A DNA stretch of 64,000 bases from Bimastos eiseni (Eukaryota; Annelida; Clitellata; Crassiclitellata; Lumbricidae). This document shows positions 1 through 12,900 of this stretch, one piece after another; within the stretch, counting starts at the first letter, position 1; each line of letters starts with the position of its first letter. The stretch covers positions 38,033,439 through 38,097,438 of the forward strand of contig OY365806.1 of the NCBI GenBank assembly GCA_959347315.1. The letters are read 5' to 3'. Below the pieces are notes generated by a model that was given only the letters and a program-made list of their open reading frames with translations, searched no databases and was not told the DNA's origin. A program made the translations under genes and the position numbers.

Positions 1-138
1 ATAGCTAAAAATAACTTTTTTGAAAAAATATTTTTTTGGGATAAAATAATGTTTTCATCAAATAAATTTAGGACTAATGGACATACTTTTAAGTTATTGG
101 TTAATTAAACAAGAACCTAACATTCCATTGACATGACT

Positions 139-279
139 TTAAAATAATGATGTTAATTTATATATTTTAATTTCTTTTAGTTGCATTTCCCAGGTGGCAA
201 CCAAGTTAGTAATTTTCTCGATTGAATTAGCTCCACCCACTTTCCGGTAAACATCAGAGAGTAAAGACGCTATTGATAA
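139..279 (-). CDS. Minus-strand gene, probable last coding exon
   Basis: Acceptor ATATGAAG before 279. It encodes LSIASLLSDVYRKVGGANSI, then EKITNLVATWEMQL, and stops at TAA 141-139. The phase matches the preceding exon. No AATAAA is visible in the 138 bases beyond the stop, so the 3' UTR probably leaves the window. Confidence 0.45.
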   Translation of the reverse strand, partial: LSIASLLSDVYRKVGGANSIEKITNLVATWEMQLKEIKIYKLTSLF

Positions 280-2344
280 CTTCATATTTCAAATTTTATG
301 ACAGGGCTTTAAATTTGTTCACAAATAAAGTTTTTAAATAATAAATATATTGTCATAGCCTAGAGTGCGACGATACGCTGTATGAAGAATATTGCTATAG
401 ACTCTGCATTGAGTATAGATAGTTCTCCGTAGCTGTGCATGTGGCAGGTTAACTACGCTTTGCCTACGAATGGTACTCGCTGAGTCACTGGCCAGAGTTG
501 CCGCTGCTATTCGGTTCATACCCGGATCCGGCAAATAGTGCATCCAAATACTCGGATTCGGTACTCGGTGGAAATTGTCTATGCAGTTATGCCCTACACA
601 GCACCACTCACTGTTGCACATCTTTAGACAGCTCTAAATAAATGAAAGGAAATTTTTTTTAAATGCAGTCGTGGATGATTCATGAAATTATTATTTTGAA
701 GAGATTTTGAAAAACCTAAGAACATACGTTGCCTGGTTCATCATCTTCGTCAGATACATAACATCGTTTGCCTCCAGGTCTTCCACTTGCTCTCTTAGTC
801 AAAAGTTGATCCAGGAGAGGCTGTATGGGTGGACACAGGTTAGCTCCATGCACCAGTGGTGGAGAGGGGTTGACAGAAAGAGAAAAGCGGTTGATGCACT
901 TCTCAGCAAAGGCAATAGATGGACGGTCCAGTGAAGGATTAGAAGCCAACTGAGGAGATGCAACTGCTGGTGATGAATATTCACCAAAACACGGTTGAAC
1001 ACTGACACCGGTCATCATATGATGCAAAGGATTCACTGGTATTTCCAATTTTGTAGCCAGCTGGAAAGTTGATTGGGTTGCTGGGGCAGACTCCTGAATT
1101 GGCACTGACAACTGCTGCAGTCCTTTCCATTGTGACAAAATCTCTGTCAATTCATCATCACTGATGAAGAGAGGCAATTCATCAACAATACCTTCCTCTG
1201 GTTTCCAAGGTTTCTGGGCCTCTTCATCCTCCTGAGCAGGCTGGATTGGCTTGTTGTTATCGGATAGTGAGCTAACCCCGCAGCCATTGTTTGACCCAGA
1301 AGGCATACTCATAAAAGAGCGCATCTCCAGCTGATTGCCCTGTGGGATCATATCCCCTGCAGGCCCTTGACGTGGTCTAATATTCAGGAGAGAATTTATC
1401 TCCTGTGGGTCGTCTGGCAGAATTGGCAAGTCCATACTCTTGGATATCGCAGTGTTGTTGTCCTGAAAAATTTGCAACTTTCTCAATTTAAAACAGCAAC
1501 AGCGTACATGTAATGCAGCTCCATTATTGAGCATTAAAGAGTCATTAGACTGGCCTAGTTCACAGATGTCCCTTAACTTGGCTAACTTACTGTCTTAACC
1601 CATTAACCTTGCATCCCGAGATATCTCGTTCAATAAATATATGGCCAATTCCATGCATGAACAACATACCTCATCAAACAAAAACATAAAAAAACAGAAA
1701 CAAAAAAGAAAAAAAATACACTAACAATCAGTTATTAGCACAAAGCAATAAACACGAGAACGTGAAGTTTCATTTTTCTTCATAACTTCTATATTACACA
1801 TTGCTATCACCCTAAATATATTTTTTTAAATCACAACATACCTCATCAAACAAAAACATAAACAAACAGAAACAAAAAATACACAGTTTTGGAAATTTTT
1901 TCTCTGACTTTTATCCACGGTAAAAGGGTTAAACACTGAAGAGAAAACTGTGCTAAACATTTCAAAAAATTATGAACAGTTCTCACCAACAATTAGTTAT
2001 GATGCACAATATGCAAGAAACATTGAAGTTGATTCTATTGACTAAGAGATAACAAGCAGTAATACACAATTGTGACTGGTTTTTCATACTCCATATGGCC
2101 TCTAATTCCAGTTAGTCCTTGATCTCCATAAACTAATTAATTAATTTATGTTCAGAAACTAAATAGACTATCACTAATATTTGAGGAAAAGATTATTCTT
2201 GCATCAGCCCACACCTACAAACATGTGCCATATATCTAGGTATTTCCCATACTGTTGATTCTATACTGATTCTCAACTACACACATACACATAAATATAT
2301 ATAAAATATATACATATAAAAAATAATTGAACAACCTGTACATA

Positions 2345-2398
<54 letters not shown>

Positions 2399-5300
2399 AC
2401 ACCCAAAATCCCCCATGCACACACACACACACACACATAATTTTCTATATATAATACTAAATTGAATCTGTAATTTCTAATCAAACATATACTTCAAGAA
2501 AGGGCTCAATAACTCAATTCTATAAACAATGACCCAGGTCTCACCCCTTTCAGCTCCCTCGTGAAGACAATAGATATTTTGTAATATTTTGTAACCAGTT
2601 TTATTTTTGTAATAGCCAAAGTATGCCACACCAGTTACTTTCATAGGATAACTTTCATTTTTCTTCTGTTCTTTGTATATGAACGTTATTTGCTGTGGAT
2701 TGCTGGCTTGGTAAATAAACGAAGATATGCATATACATACGTAGTTTTATATATTTTGTTTAACTTGAGTTTGCTAAAAAAATAATTGAACATAATATCT
2801 AGAGGATCACACGGTTGTCTGCATGTGTAATATTTATAAGCCCTACCCTACCTATAAAATGGATGGACGAGATACACGAAAGAACCGGAATGAACCTGGA
2901 GGAATTAAGAGATGCGACTTCAAAAAGAAAGTATCGGAGACGTTTTTCTGCTGCGATCGCAAAAGTTCCAAGAACTGACAGCACAAGGTGACCCTACCTA
3001 TTACAATTCATTCAGCAGAAGAAATTTGAAACTCACCATGTATTTGAATGACAGAACCATCTTTGTATTGAGTTCATCTAAAAAACAGCAAAATCGATGC
3101 AGTCCAGACACAGAAAACATAAATGGCATGTCACAGAAGCAGTTAGTTAGTTAATATTCCATTTAACAGCATGCCCTGTAACTAGTTGTAAGTGCCTCAC
3201 AAAAGTGCTGCCTATGTTGGCTTATACGATGCTAAGTCAAATGGTATGAACAGATCAAACGTCGGTAAGTAAGACAATGCACAGATATCCAGAAGAGTGA
3301 CCAGACTACTGCACACACACAAACATGGAACCCAATCAACAGCAGCCTCACAAGTGAACAGTCTCTACATTCCACTTAACTAAATTACTCCGCTACAATG
3401 CTGATCATCAAATTATCGCTTATATATAAAATAATATTTCTTTGAACAATACTTGAAAAAACACTTCTAAAAATGTGATAAAATAAAGATTGTATGTACC
3501 GTAAATGAATTCCATGCATCATATGAATACCTATGCAAACAACTAAACATTATAAACGAAATAACACTTATATTTATAAGCAAGGAACAATACATGGCCT
3601 GTGGCAATATGCTGAGATTGTGCGGCATTAAGCACTCGATTGGTGTAAATTAGAAAAACAGTCGACTTTATTGAAATGCAAAGAAATACCATGTAGGTCC
3701 TGAATCATTTTAGAGTGGTTGCAAAGCGGCTGAAACTTTGCAGAATCTATGAACTTTTCCAGCTGGTGCCACTTTTCGAGCTGTTTCAGCTTGGCATTAT
3801 CATCCATCACAGAAACCAAAAAGTTCTTCAAGTGACCTGCATAAGACAAAGAACATTTCAAAAATCTGAAAATGTTATGTTTAAACTTCTTAATATAGTT
3901 GTTGGTTTGTCAAACAGTCAGTATGTAAAAAAATGAGCACAATTTTCCCACTGAAATAATGATTATATTTAGACATTTATATAGCGCCTCTCACAATGCA
4001 CACCAATCAGAGGCGCCTCCAGTGCTAGAGACCCAGAGAAAAGCAATTGGCCATGAAACAGTGTAAAGAGGCAATTGGCTCTTCAGTTAGTAAAGCCGGT
4101 CATGATGTTCTGCTTCAAGTTGATAACTACATTTAAGACTATAAACACACACGTTTCAATCTGACTTATGGCTTTGACAAGTGCTTTGAATGTGTGAATA
4201 GTTGCAATACAAATGGACTCCATGGCATCATTGACTCAGGTCCAGTCATCACATAGTGGCACTATCATAACTTGAGTGCAATACAGATCGGAAATATTGC
4301 GTCAATCTAGGAATCGGGTGTCAACTGTGGCTGGTTAGGTGATTCTACATGCCATTTGGTGAAAGCTTGAATAGTGGCAACATTTACAGTCGTCTGATCA
4401 TTATGTAACAATGAACTTCAACACGGCTTAGGACATAAACATTAAACACAGTTTGGGACTTTAACGCGACAAAGACAAGTGCAGGCATTTAAAGCTGTCT
4501 TGATATATCTTATATCATACATACATAGGGGTCACTGTATAATCACGTAATGCTGAAAATGGTCGTTTTGACCCACCACCCTGTAACACATCATAACGTT
4601 TCCCTCACCCACCCTCGGAGCGTTACGTATTTATTTGGAACAAAACTTTTAATGTAGTTTTACCTGGTACTAAATAGTTAAACTTCCATTTCACCGCCTT
4701 GAGTAGGCTATGAGGCTAAACACTAGTTTAGTGTAAATTAATAATGTTGGGCCTACTAGCCTTACAACCTAACTTCGCTTGGAACTGAATTTTGAACTCG
4801 ATGACTGTGTCAGTCTTAACTAACGCATGGTATCGGCGGACCCGCATCCTAAAGAGGTCTGGTGAATACCACATTCACCAGACCTCTTTAGGATGCGGGT
4901 CCGCCGTTTTGCGTGGCGGCTCCGTTCGTTTTTGGTGCTCCTAATTAGTACCGCATTTGCATGTTAGTCGTCACGAGGTGTTTAACTAATACGCTTTCAG
5001 ATGATGCGATTGAAAATGGCGGTTGTTTTAATATCGAATCTAAAATTGTTGAAATTTTGGAAGTTAAATGTAGACGATTTGTCGTGTCATTTGCTCTGAC
5101 CTTATTTAGCTTGACTTTGATTTGCTTTGACTTGACGCCATCAGCAATCGTAACATTGATGCATAATAAACGGACTTGATTTGCATATTGAATTTCGACA
5201 CGCTTTCGTATGATGTTTTAAATTAACCCTGCCTTTCTGAAAATATTCAGGTGAGCTGAGGAATTGGGAGAAGAACATTTGGTAGAAATTTCATATCGCC

Positions 5301-6932
5301 AGAGCGTTCCATTCATGAGCCTTCACGACTAAAGGAAAACCTTAATCTTTGGTTTTTAGCTTAGATTAAGTATTTTTAATTAATTACGAATTAGTTTAAA
5401 AATAAAAGGCATTATGTAACATTCAGCTAACCCCCACCACCAATCCCATAACGTTTCATAACGTTTTGTAGCACCCCACCCACCCTCAAGTGAGATGTAA
5501 TTATGCACTGACCCCTTACATACATACCGTATATACTCAACTAAAAGTCGATTTAAGCACAAGTCGAAGTTCAATTTTTGGACAAAAATAGTGTCCAAAA
5601 TTGAAAGCTCGAATATAAGTCGAAAAAATAAAATCAAAAACGAGTGATAAATCGAGAGGTATAGGTTGATATCTGCTGTCTTTCGGCGGAGAAGTTCGGC
5701 TGATTTCTCCGCGAAATAGATATTTTACTATATGGGCAAATCAATATTAATGCAAGCGGCTGTCATAAATTGAGAGGTATACCCTGATATCTGCTGTCTT
5801 TCGGCAGATTTATCTGCGAAATATAGTGCCAGCTAGAAGAGTCATTTCATGTGAAATCAAACAATGTTTTGCAATGTTAAATATTCGGTCTGAAAATCTC
5901 CCAATTTTTTGTCTCTCGAGTATAAGTCGAAGACTTATTTTGCTGTCCTGAAATAGTCTTACATTTCTCGACTTTTAGTCGAGTATATACAGTGCATACA
6001 TACATACATACATGTAACAAAGTAAATAAGCAGATGCTAAAATCAACTACTAGTTTATACAGCACATCTATGACCACCAGCAAGTTGTGCTATACATTAA
6101 CATAAAAATGCAGACATTAAAATAACATTACATCATAACTCTAAAAACTTGTGTTCCATTCAAGATATAACACATGGACGGCTTACCATGGATAGTTTCC
6201 AGCTGATCTTGCGTAACATCTGACACAATCTTTTTTGTCTTCATGTAGCCAAGTTTAAGTCTGGTTCTCTCACAGATCTCCTCTAGCGGATTCCAATCCT
6301 TTACAGAGGATTCCTCCTCATTATCCACCACCTGCTCTGGAGGTCTTGCATCCAACTCTGGATGGATCTGTTTGGGCCAACTGCCTGGTCTATCCTCCAC
6401 CAACATCCCTTGTTCCATCCCGAGTCCTCCGCTCAACGGATCCCCCAAGGTCGAAAACGAATCATGAATCAAGCTACCATCATTGGTCACACTTGACAAC
6501 GAGGAATGAACATTTTGACGCAAAGCAAAGGGATATCCTGGCAAAGACGAGTAATCAGAATTGTGCCCAGTGCTCAAGCTCTGATCACTGACACTCTGCT
6601 CGGCTGCTCGAAGCTCGCTGTCATTTGTTTCCACAAGGTTCAGCTCAAAACGGTAGAAGTCATCATATTGCATGATAGGTTGGTTTGGAAAACACAGCAG
6701 TGGATCATTTGCATGCAGGAGAAAGGGGTCAGATGGTTCTGATGACCTCATCTTCTGTAAATAGAAATTATGAATTCATTATTCAAACCATGAAGTTAAC
6801 TGTAAAAGTGTCTTCATTCTGTGTGTTTGGATTTCTTCTGTGTGATGTCACAGGGCAGTAGTTTGTTGGAGACCAGGTGGTTATAGCCACCACATCTGGA
6901 TTAAATTACGGCAAAGGTGATATTTGTGAAAT

Positions 6933-6995
<63 letters not shown>

Positions 6996-9900
6996 TCTGC
7001 CTGACTGCTTTTAAATCTCTAGCCCCAATCAGACCCTCACAAAGAAAAATAAATAATATTATGAATTACATGTATAAATTAGCAAGACAACTATGGTTAA
7101 TGGATCTTATGGCTGATGAACACACACAGGTTAAGCCTAGTTAACCATATTCCATAAAGAGTTACAACAAGTTTCTGCTCTTATACGGTGACCTAGAATC
7201 TGAACCACAGAAACTAAACAGATGACCATTGACCAATTGACTTTAGACCACTGGCTGAGTGAAGTGGAGATCTCTCAACAGACTAACTAACAGTACAGCA
7301 TAAAAATTCATGTGTGATACAAAAAAACTAAAACTAGCTTCACAGAAACATCTCAACATCAGACATACAAGATAAACTGTCAGAAACAGAATTGAAAAAT
7401 CAGACACAGACAATTATACATGGTACTTAAAATTATAATTAATCAAAGTTGTTAAACTCAGGAGGTAACTTAGAAGAACCTAGCATTAGCACACTACCTA
7501 TAATACCAGTTGTACAGATAGTTTTTATTGATATGCACATTACAAGCAGGACTGTACCGAATACGTGATTTTCACTATTCAGCCAATACGAATAATTGGA
7601 TCAGCTATTTGGACGAATACAAATAATGACCAAAATAAGTCTAACGACAGCATTCGCTTATCCAGCATTGAACTAACCAACAGTAATTTGAATTTAATGT
7701 AAACTTAACTAACAAGCTTAAGTAACAATTGACCTGCTCAAGTCTCAAATGCTGAATGTCAACATTCAGTCACTGCACACAAAGAAAGAGACTACTGAGG
7801 TTCAGGAAGTAGGTAACGTAAACATAATTCGAATTTGAATGCATGGTACAGCCCTAGTTACAAGTAACTATATAAAAATCACCAACTATGTATCGATCAA
7901 CAAGGTAAGTGAGCATCTGGCCAAGTAGCTCCTTTTTGGGCTTCACGTTCTTCTTCTCACCAACATCCTTCAGTCGGTTGTTTGGATCGACGAATGGAAT
8001 ATTTTCTGGCCAATCATCTGGACGCCTTTCCCAAAGGCCTTTCACTAGAGATATACAGCACAGACACATTGCAGAGTAAATTCCCAATTAAACACAAAAC
8101 AGAAAAATCCGCAAAAAATAGCTCAAGCACGGTCGTAATTTTTGGACTGTCAATCAGATTCATGAACAATGTAACAAACCCTCTTGTAGCTGACCAAAAG
8201 CCCCAAAGTATCTTCATCTGTTGTATGACATAAGCTCCTTCAATTGACTGCATTTGAAAAAAATTCTAGCGATTAGTGTTCCAAATTTGGCATGTCAAAG
8301 ATCAATTTGAATACTAATGCAACTAATGCATTTTAGTAAAATCAGCCATTTTTGCAGCAGACTTGCAGTCTGGATATTACAGTGACCTCTTAACTCCACT
8401 CTCATTAATCTGACTTACCAGTAAATTGCCTGAAACGATTCAGTGGCAATAACAATGATAGTAGAAGTTTTTTATGTAACATTTATCAGCAACCATTGAA
8501 ATCAAACTCTAAACCCACCTTTCTTTGTATACTGGCCATGTATCTCCACATATACCTCCATAAGAAACAATGGTATTATGTGGCGCATGTCTTTCACAGG
8601 AACGTCAGTAAATGTTTTGTGCTTCTTTAGAAATGCTTCAAGCTGCTCTTGTTTACTTGCTTCTTCTATGAAATATAAAAAACATTTTATAATGAGGCAA
8701 CAATGAGAGAAAATATACATACATATAATAAAAAAATAAACTGTGATGGTGAAAAACAAGTTTTTAAATTACCAAATATGAACCAAACTTACAAAAGCCA
8801 AAACATACAAGAAACTCCACTATAGTTAATGAGCTAGCAAAAGACCAAACCAGGCAACATCATGGCATGTTACGGAGCAACACAATGAAAATATGTGACT
8901 CATTAATGCTAAAAGAAGTAAATATATCTTTGGAACTGGTGTTAGTCATTGAAAATGCATGAGGCACATCTGAACTGCAGTGTTGCAATGCATTGTAGTG
9001 CCATATAAATATGACAAAGCTACTTACCACCAACTGGCTTCTGTTTTGTACTAGAAATCACTTTCTTTACTTTCTCAACTGTAGCATTGCTTAGTGGAGC
9101 TCCTGTATCTGTACAAGTTCAAAAACAAATGATAGAATCAAATATTATTAATGAGGCAGTCCAGAGGAAAACATGATTAAACACAGCCTTGAATTCTAGC
9201 TTATATCATTATTAATATACTGATACGTCTTTTAGTAAAATGGCTCTACAAAAACAAGAGATCTGCTGACAAGTCCTTCAAACCCATGGCAGCCAATAAA
9301 TATGAATGGGTCTTTTTAGTGAAGTGCTAATGCAAGCAAGTACTCCTTTAAATATTATACCTCTCTATTAACGTTAGCCATGTTGCAATGTTTGGCATGG
9401 TCCAAGCAAGCAAAAAATTACTAAATGAATCCACCAGATTGACATACTTTGTCTGAGAAGATCCAAGAATGGGAAGCCTGCCTAGAGTAGTTCTTGAAAA
9501 TGACCAAATACGTAAAACCTAGAACTTCAATTATAATTTTATAATTTCATAAAAATAATACAACCTGTAACCAACCAACTAATAATAATTGCATTGTGCC
9601 TATAAATTTATACATTGCCTCTCCCAGTGCCCACCATATGGATTATAATGACAACAATGATGATAGAAATACCAAGCATTCAAATGGACTCTGATTTAAT
9701 TTCATTGCAATCAGCAATTAATGTCACAAAAGTACATCAAAAGAATAATGTTGAGAAGTCTCTCAGATTAAAAAAAATTCAGTAAGCATTTATCCTTACC
9801 TATTACTAACACAGTTTTTCCAGATTCCAGTTTTTGCTCAATCTGAAAGAAATTACATCAAATTAAGTTCAAAGTTTGTAGTATAGGATTAAATGCTTAG

Positions 9901-12900
9901 GTGTCGACTCATTTGGAACGTTTTATGCTCATGGATGATCCTAAACTCCAGGGGCGTCAATCCCCCCTGGGTAATGTAGGCAAACCTCCAGTTCTAAGTG
10001 GTAGGAAAGCAAGATATCCCCTCTACGATGCAAAAAATTTCCCCTATCTAAAATTGGAGGCATTGCCTCCGGACTGCCCTCCCCTTATCTGGACGCCTCT
10101 GCTAAACTCTACACACACAACAGTGCATGAAAATGTTTTATGAATACTCATAACTTCATAATTTGGATCAGGGACTTTAGACAGGGACTGGAAGATTCTA
10201 AGATGGAGTGCTTGACCTGCATAAAAGTGTCAGAGCGAGACTGTTGCAATGGACAACTACTAAAATATGCACGATAAAAGAACATTATACTATTTAGCAG
10301 ATTCTGAATAGAAGTTGCATCTAGATTCGTATTGGTCGACTAATTGAGGACTGTAAGTTTCATAAACATATTACACACATGCACTCACACACATACATTT
10401 TTCTGCATATCGGTATGATTTTATATATATATACATTATATACACACTCATAAGAAAAGTACAAATGCAATAATGGGATACAACACTGTGAGCGATAGAA
10501 TATTGAGTGTAAGATTCCGGGGAGGAAAGGTAAACCACGATTGTACAGGTGTAGGCTCCAACATCAACAGCACCAGAAGAGGAACATGAAAGTTTCTACA
10601 CTGAGTTACAGAGTGTAATGGACAGAACTGCAAAAGGAGATGTATTAATGATCATAGGAGACTTTAATGCAAAAGTGGGAAAGCGCACGGGAGGAGAAGG
10701 GGACACGATGGGCAACTATGGCCTAGGAGAGCAAAATGATGCAGGTGAAAGACTGATAGAGTTCTGTGAAGGCAACAACATGAGAATTATGAACACATGG
10801 TTCGAACAACCAAAAAGAAGACTATACACATGGACGTCAATATATGGGAAATACAGGAACCAGATTGACTACATATTGATAAATAAAAGATGGAAAAGCA
10901 CAATCAGAGATGTAAGAACAAAACCAGGAGTGGATTGTGGAACTCATCACGAACTATTAATGGCAACATTACAAACGAAACTGAAGAAACTAAAAAAAGG
11001 AGAAAGAATGACCACATATGACTGCAAAGGCATCACCCCGGAATACAGGATGGAAATAAAGAATAGGTTCGAAGTACTGGGGAGGGACGTGATGGAAGTG
11101 GAGGAGGACACAAACAACCTGTGGGAGAAGATGAAGGGAACGATATTGGAAGTTGCAGAGAAACACATCCCGAAGAAGAAGAAATTCACAACAACACCAT
11201 GGCTGTCGCTACAAGCTATTAAGTATAGCAGGAGAAAGGAAAGCTGCAAAAAGCACAAGAAACAAAGATAAAGTAAGAGAAATGAACAGTGCCTTCCAAA
11301 ACGCAAAGATAAAGAAAAACATTTAAATGAAATGTGCAAGGAAATGGAGGAAGAAGGAAAGAAAGTGAGAACGAAAGAAATGTTCTCAAAAGTGAGGGAC
11401 AATAACGAGAAAATTTACACCTAGAATGGGCTCACTGAAGTCAGGAGATGGAAACATAATTAGTGATCAAGAGGGGATGAAGAAAAGATGGAAGGACTAC
11501 ACGGAGGAGCTGTACAGCGAAGACGAGAGAGTAAAAATAGAGCAAAACGATATAACAGAACACGAAAAGGAACCGGTGGTTATGGAAGCAGAGGTGGAAT
11601 GGGCAATCAAACAACTGAAGGACCACAAAGCGCCAGGTCAGGATGGAATACCCATAGAACTGATAAAAGCGGGAGATGATGCAATGATGAAGACAATAAC
11701 AAAAATGTGCAATAGCATTTGGAAAACCGGAGAGTGGCCAGAGGAATGGAAGAGTCAATATTTATCCCTTTATTTAAGAAAGGAGATGCAAGAGAGTGTG
11801 AAAATTACAGGACAATAGCATTGATATCACACACAAGCAAAATACTACTCAAAATAATTAATAAAAGAATGGAGAATATAATTGAGAGAGAGCTTCTGGA
11901 CAATCAGGCAGGATTTAGGAAATCCCAGGGAACGCGAGATCATATTGCCAACATGAGGTGGATAACGGAAAGGCTAAGGGAATATGGACAAAAAATACAC
12001 ATATGTTTCATCGATTATAGCAAAGCATTTTACTGCATTAACCATGAACTGATGTGGAAAACTCTAATAGAAATGGAATACCAAAACAAGATACAACTAC
12101 TAAAGGGATTGACAAAGACCAGGAGGCGGTGATAAGAACAGAATTTGGAGACACAGACAAACTTAAAATCAAGAAAGGGGTGAGGTAAGGGTGCATCCTG
12201 TCTCCATTTCTTTTCAACCTGTATGCAGAAAGGAAAATGAGGAGGGCAGAAATGGAAGAGACAACTGAAGGAGTAAAGATAACAGGAAGGACATTGAATA
12301 ATCTAAGATATGCGGATGACACAACACTACTGGCAAGGAAGATAGCAGATCTGGAAAATCTGATAAGAAGACTGAAGAGAGAAAGTGAGAAGGCAGGCCT
12401 ATACTTAAAGAAGACAAAGATAATGACAACAGCTGATTGGGACAATTTTGAGATAGACGGAGAGGAAATAGAGGTGGCAACAAGCTTCACGTTCCTGGGA
12501 TCATTAATAGAAAAAGAGGGAAAATGTGACTCGAAAATAAGGAGAAGGGTGGCAATAGGGAAAGCTGCAATGAACGGACTGGAAAAGATATGGAAGGACA
12601 AACATGTGAGCATAGACACAAAAAAAGATCAGTGAGACCAATGATCTTTCCTACAGTACTATATGGCTGTGAGACATGGACAATGACAAAGAACACGGAG
12701 AAGAAAATCAACGCATGCAAAATGTGGATATGGAGGAAGATGCAGAGAATATCATGGAAGGAGAAGAAGACAAACGAAGAAGTGCGCAGGAGATTGGAGT
12801 CGAGAATGATGAGACGTTACAACAAACAGCGTTGAGAAGGAAGCTAGGGTTTTTCGGACATGTTATGCAATCAAATGGAATGGAAAAGGAAATGATGCTG

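Noticed and set aside
334..621. 95-residue minus-strand open frame
   Set aside because: It lies in the last intron of the minus-strand gene, has no splice signals fitting the phases, and its composition is not convincing.
8014..8253. 79-residue minus-strand open frame between two exons
   Set aside because: Including it breaks the phase. The exons at 8519 and 8044 join directly in phase 1, so this is intron.
9901..10143. 80-residue plus-strand frame
   Set aside because: It runs through a 153-bp hAT MITE with exact TSD, so coding is incidental.
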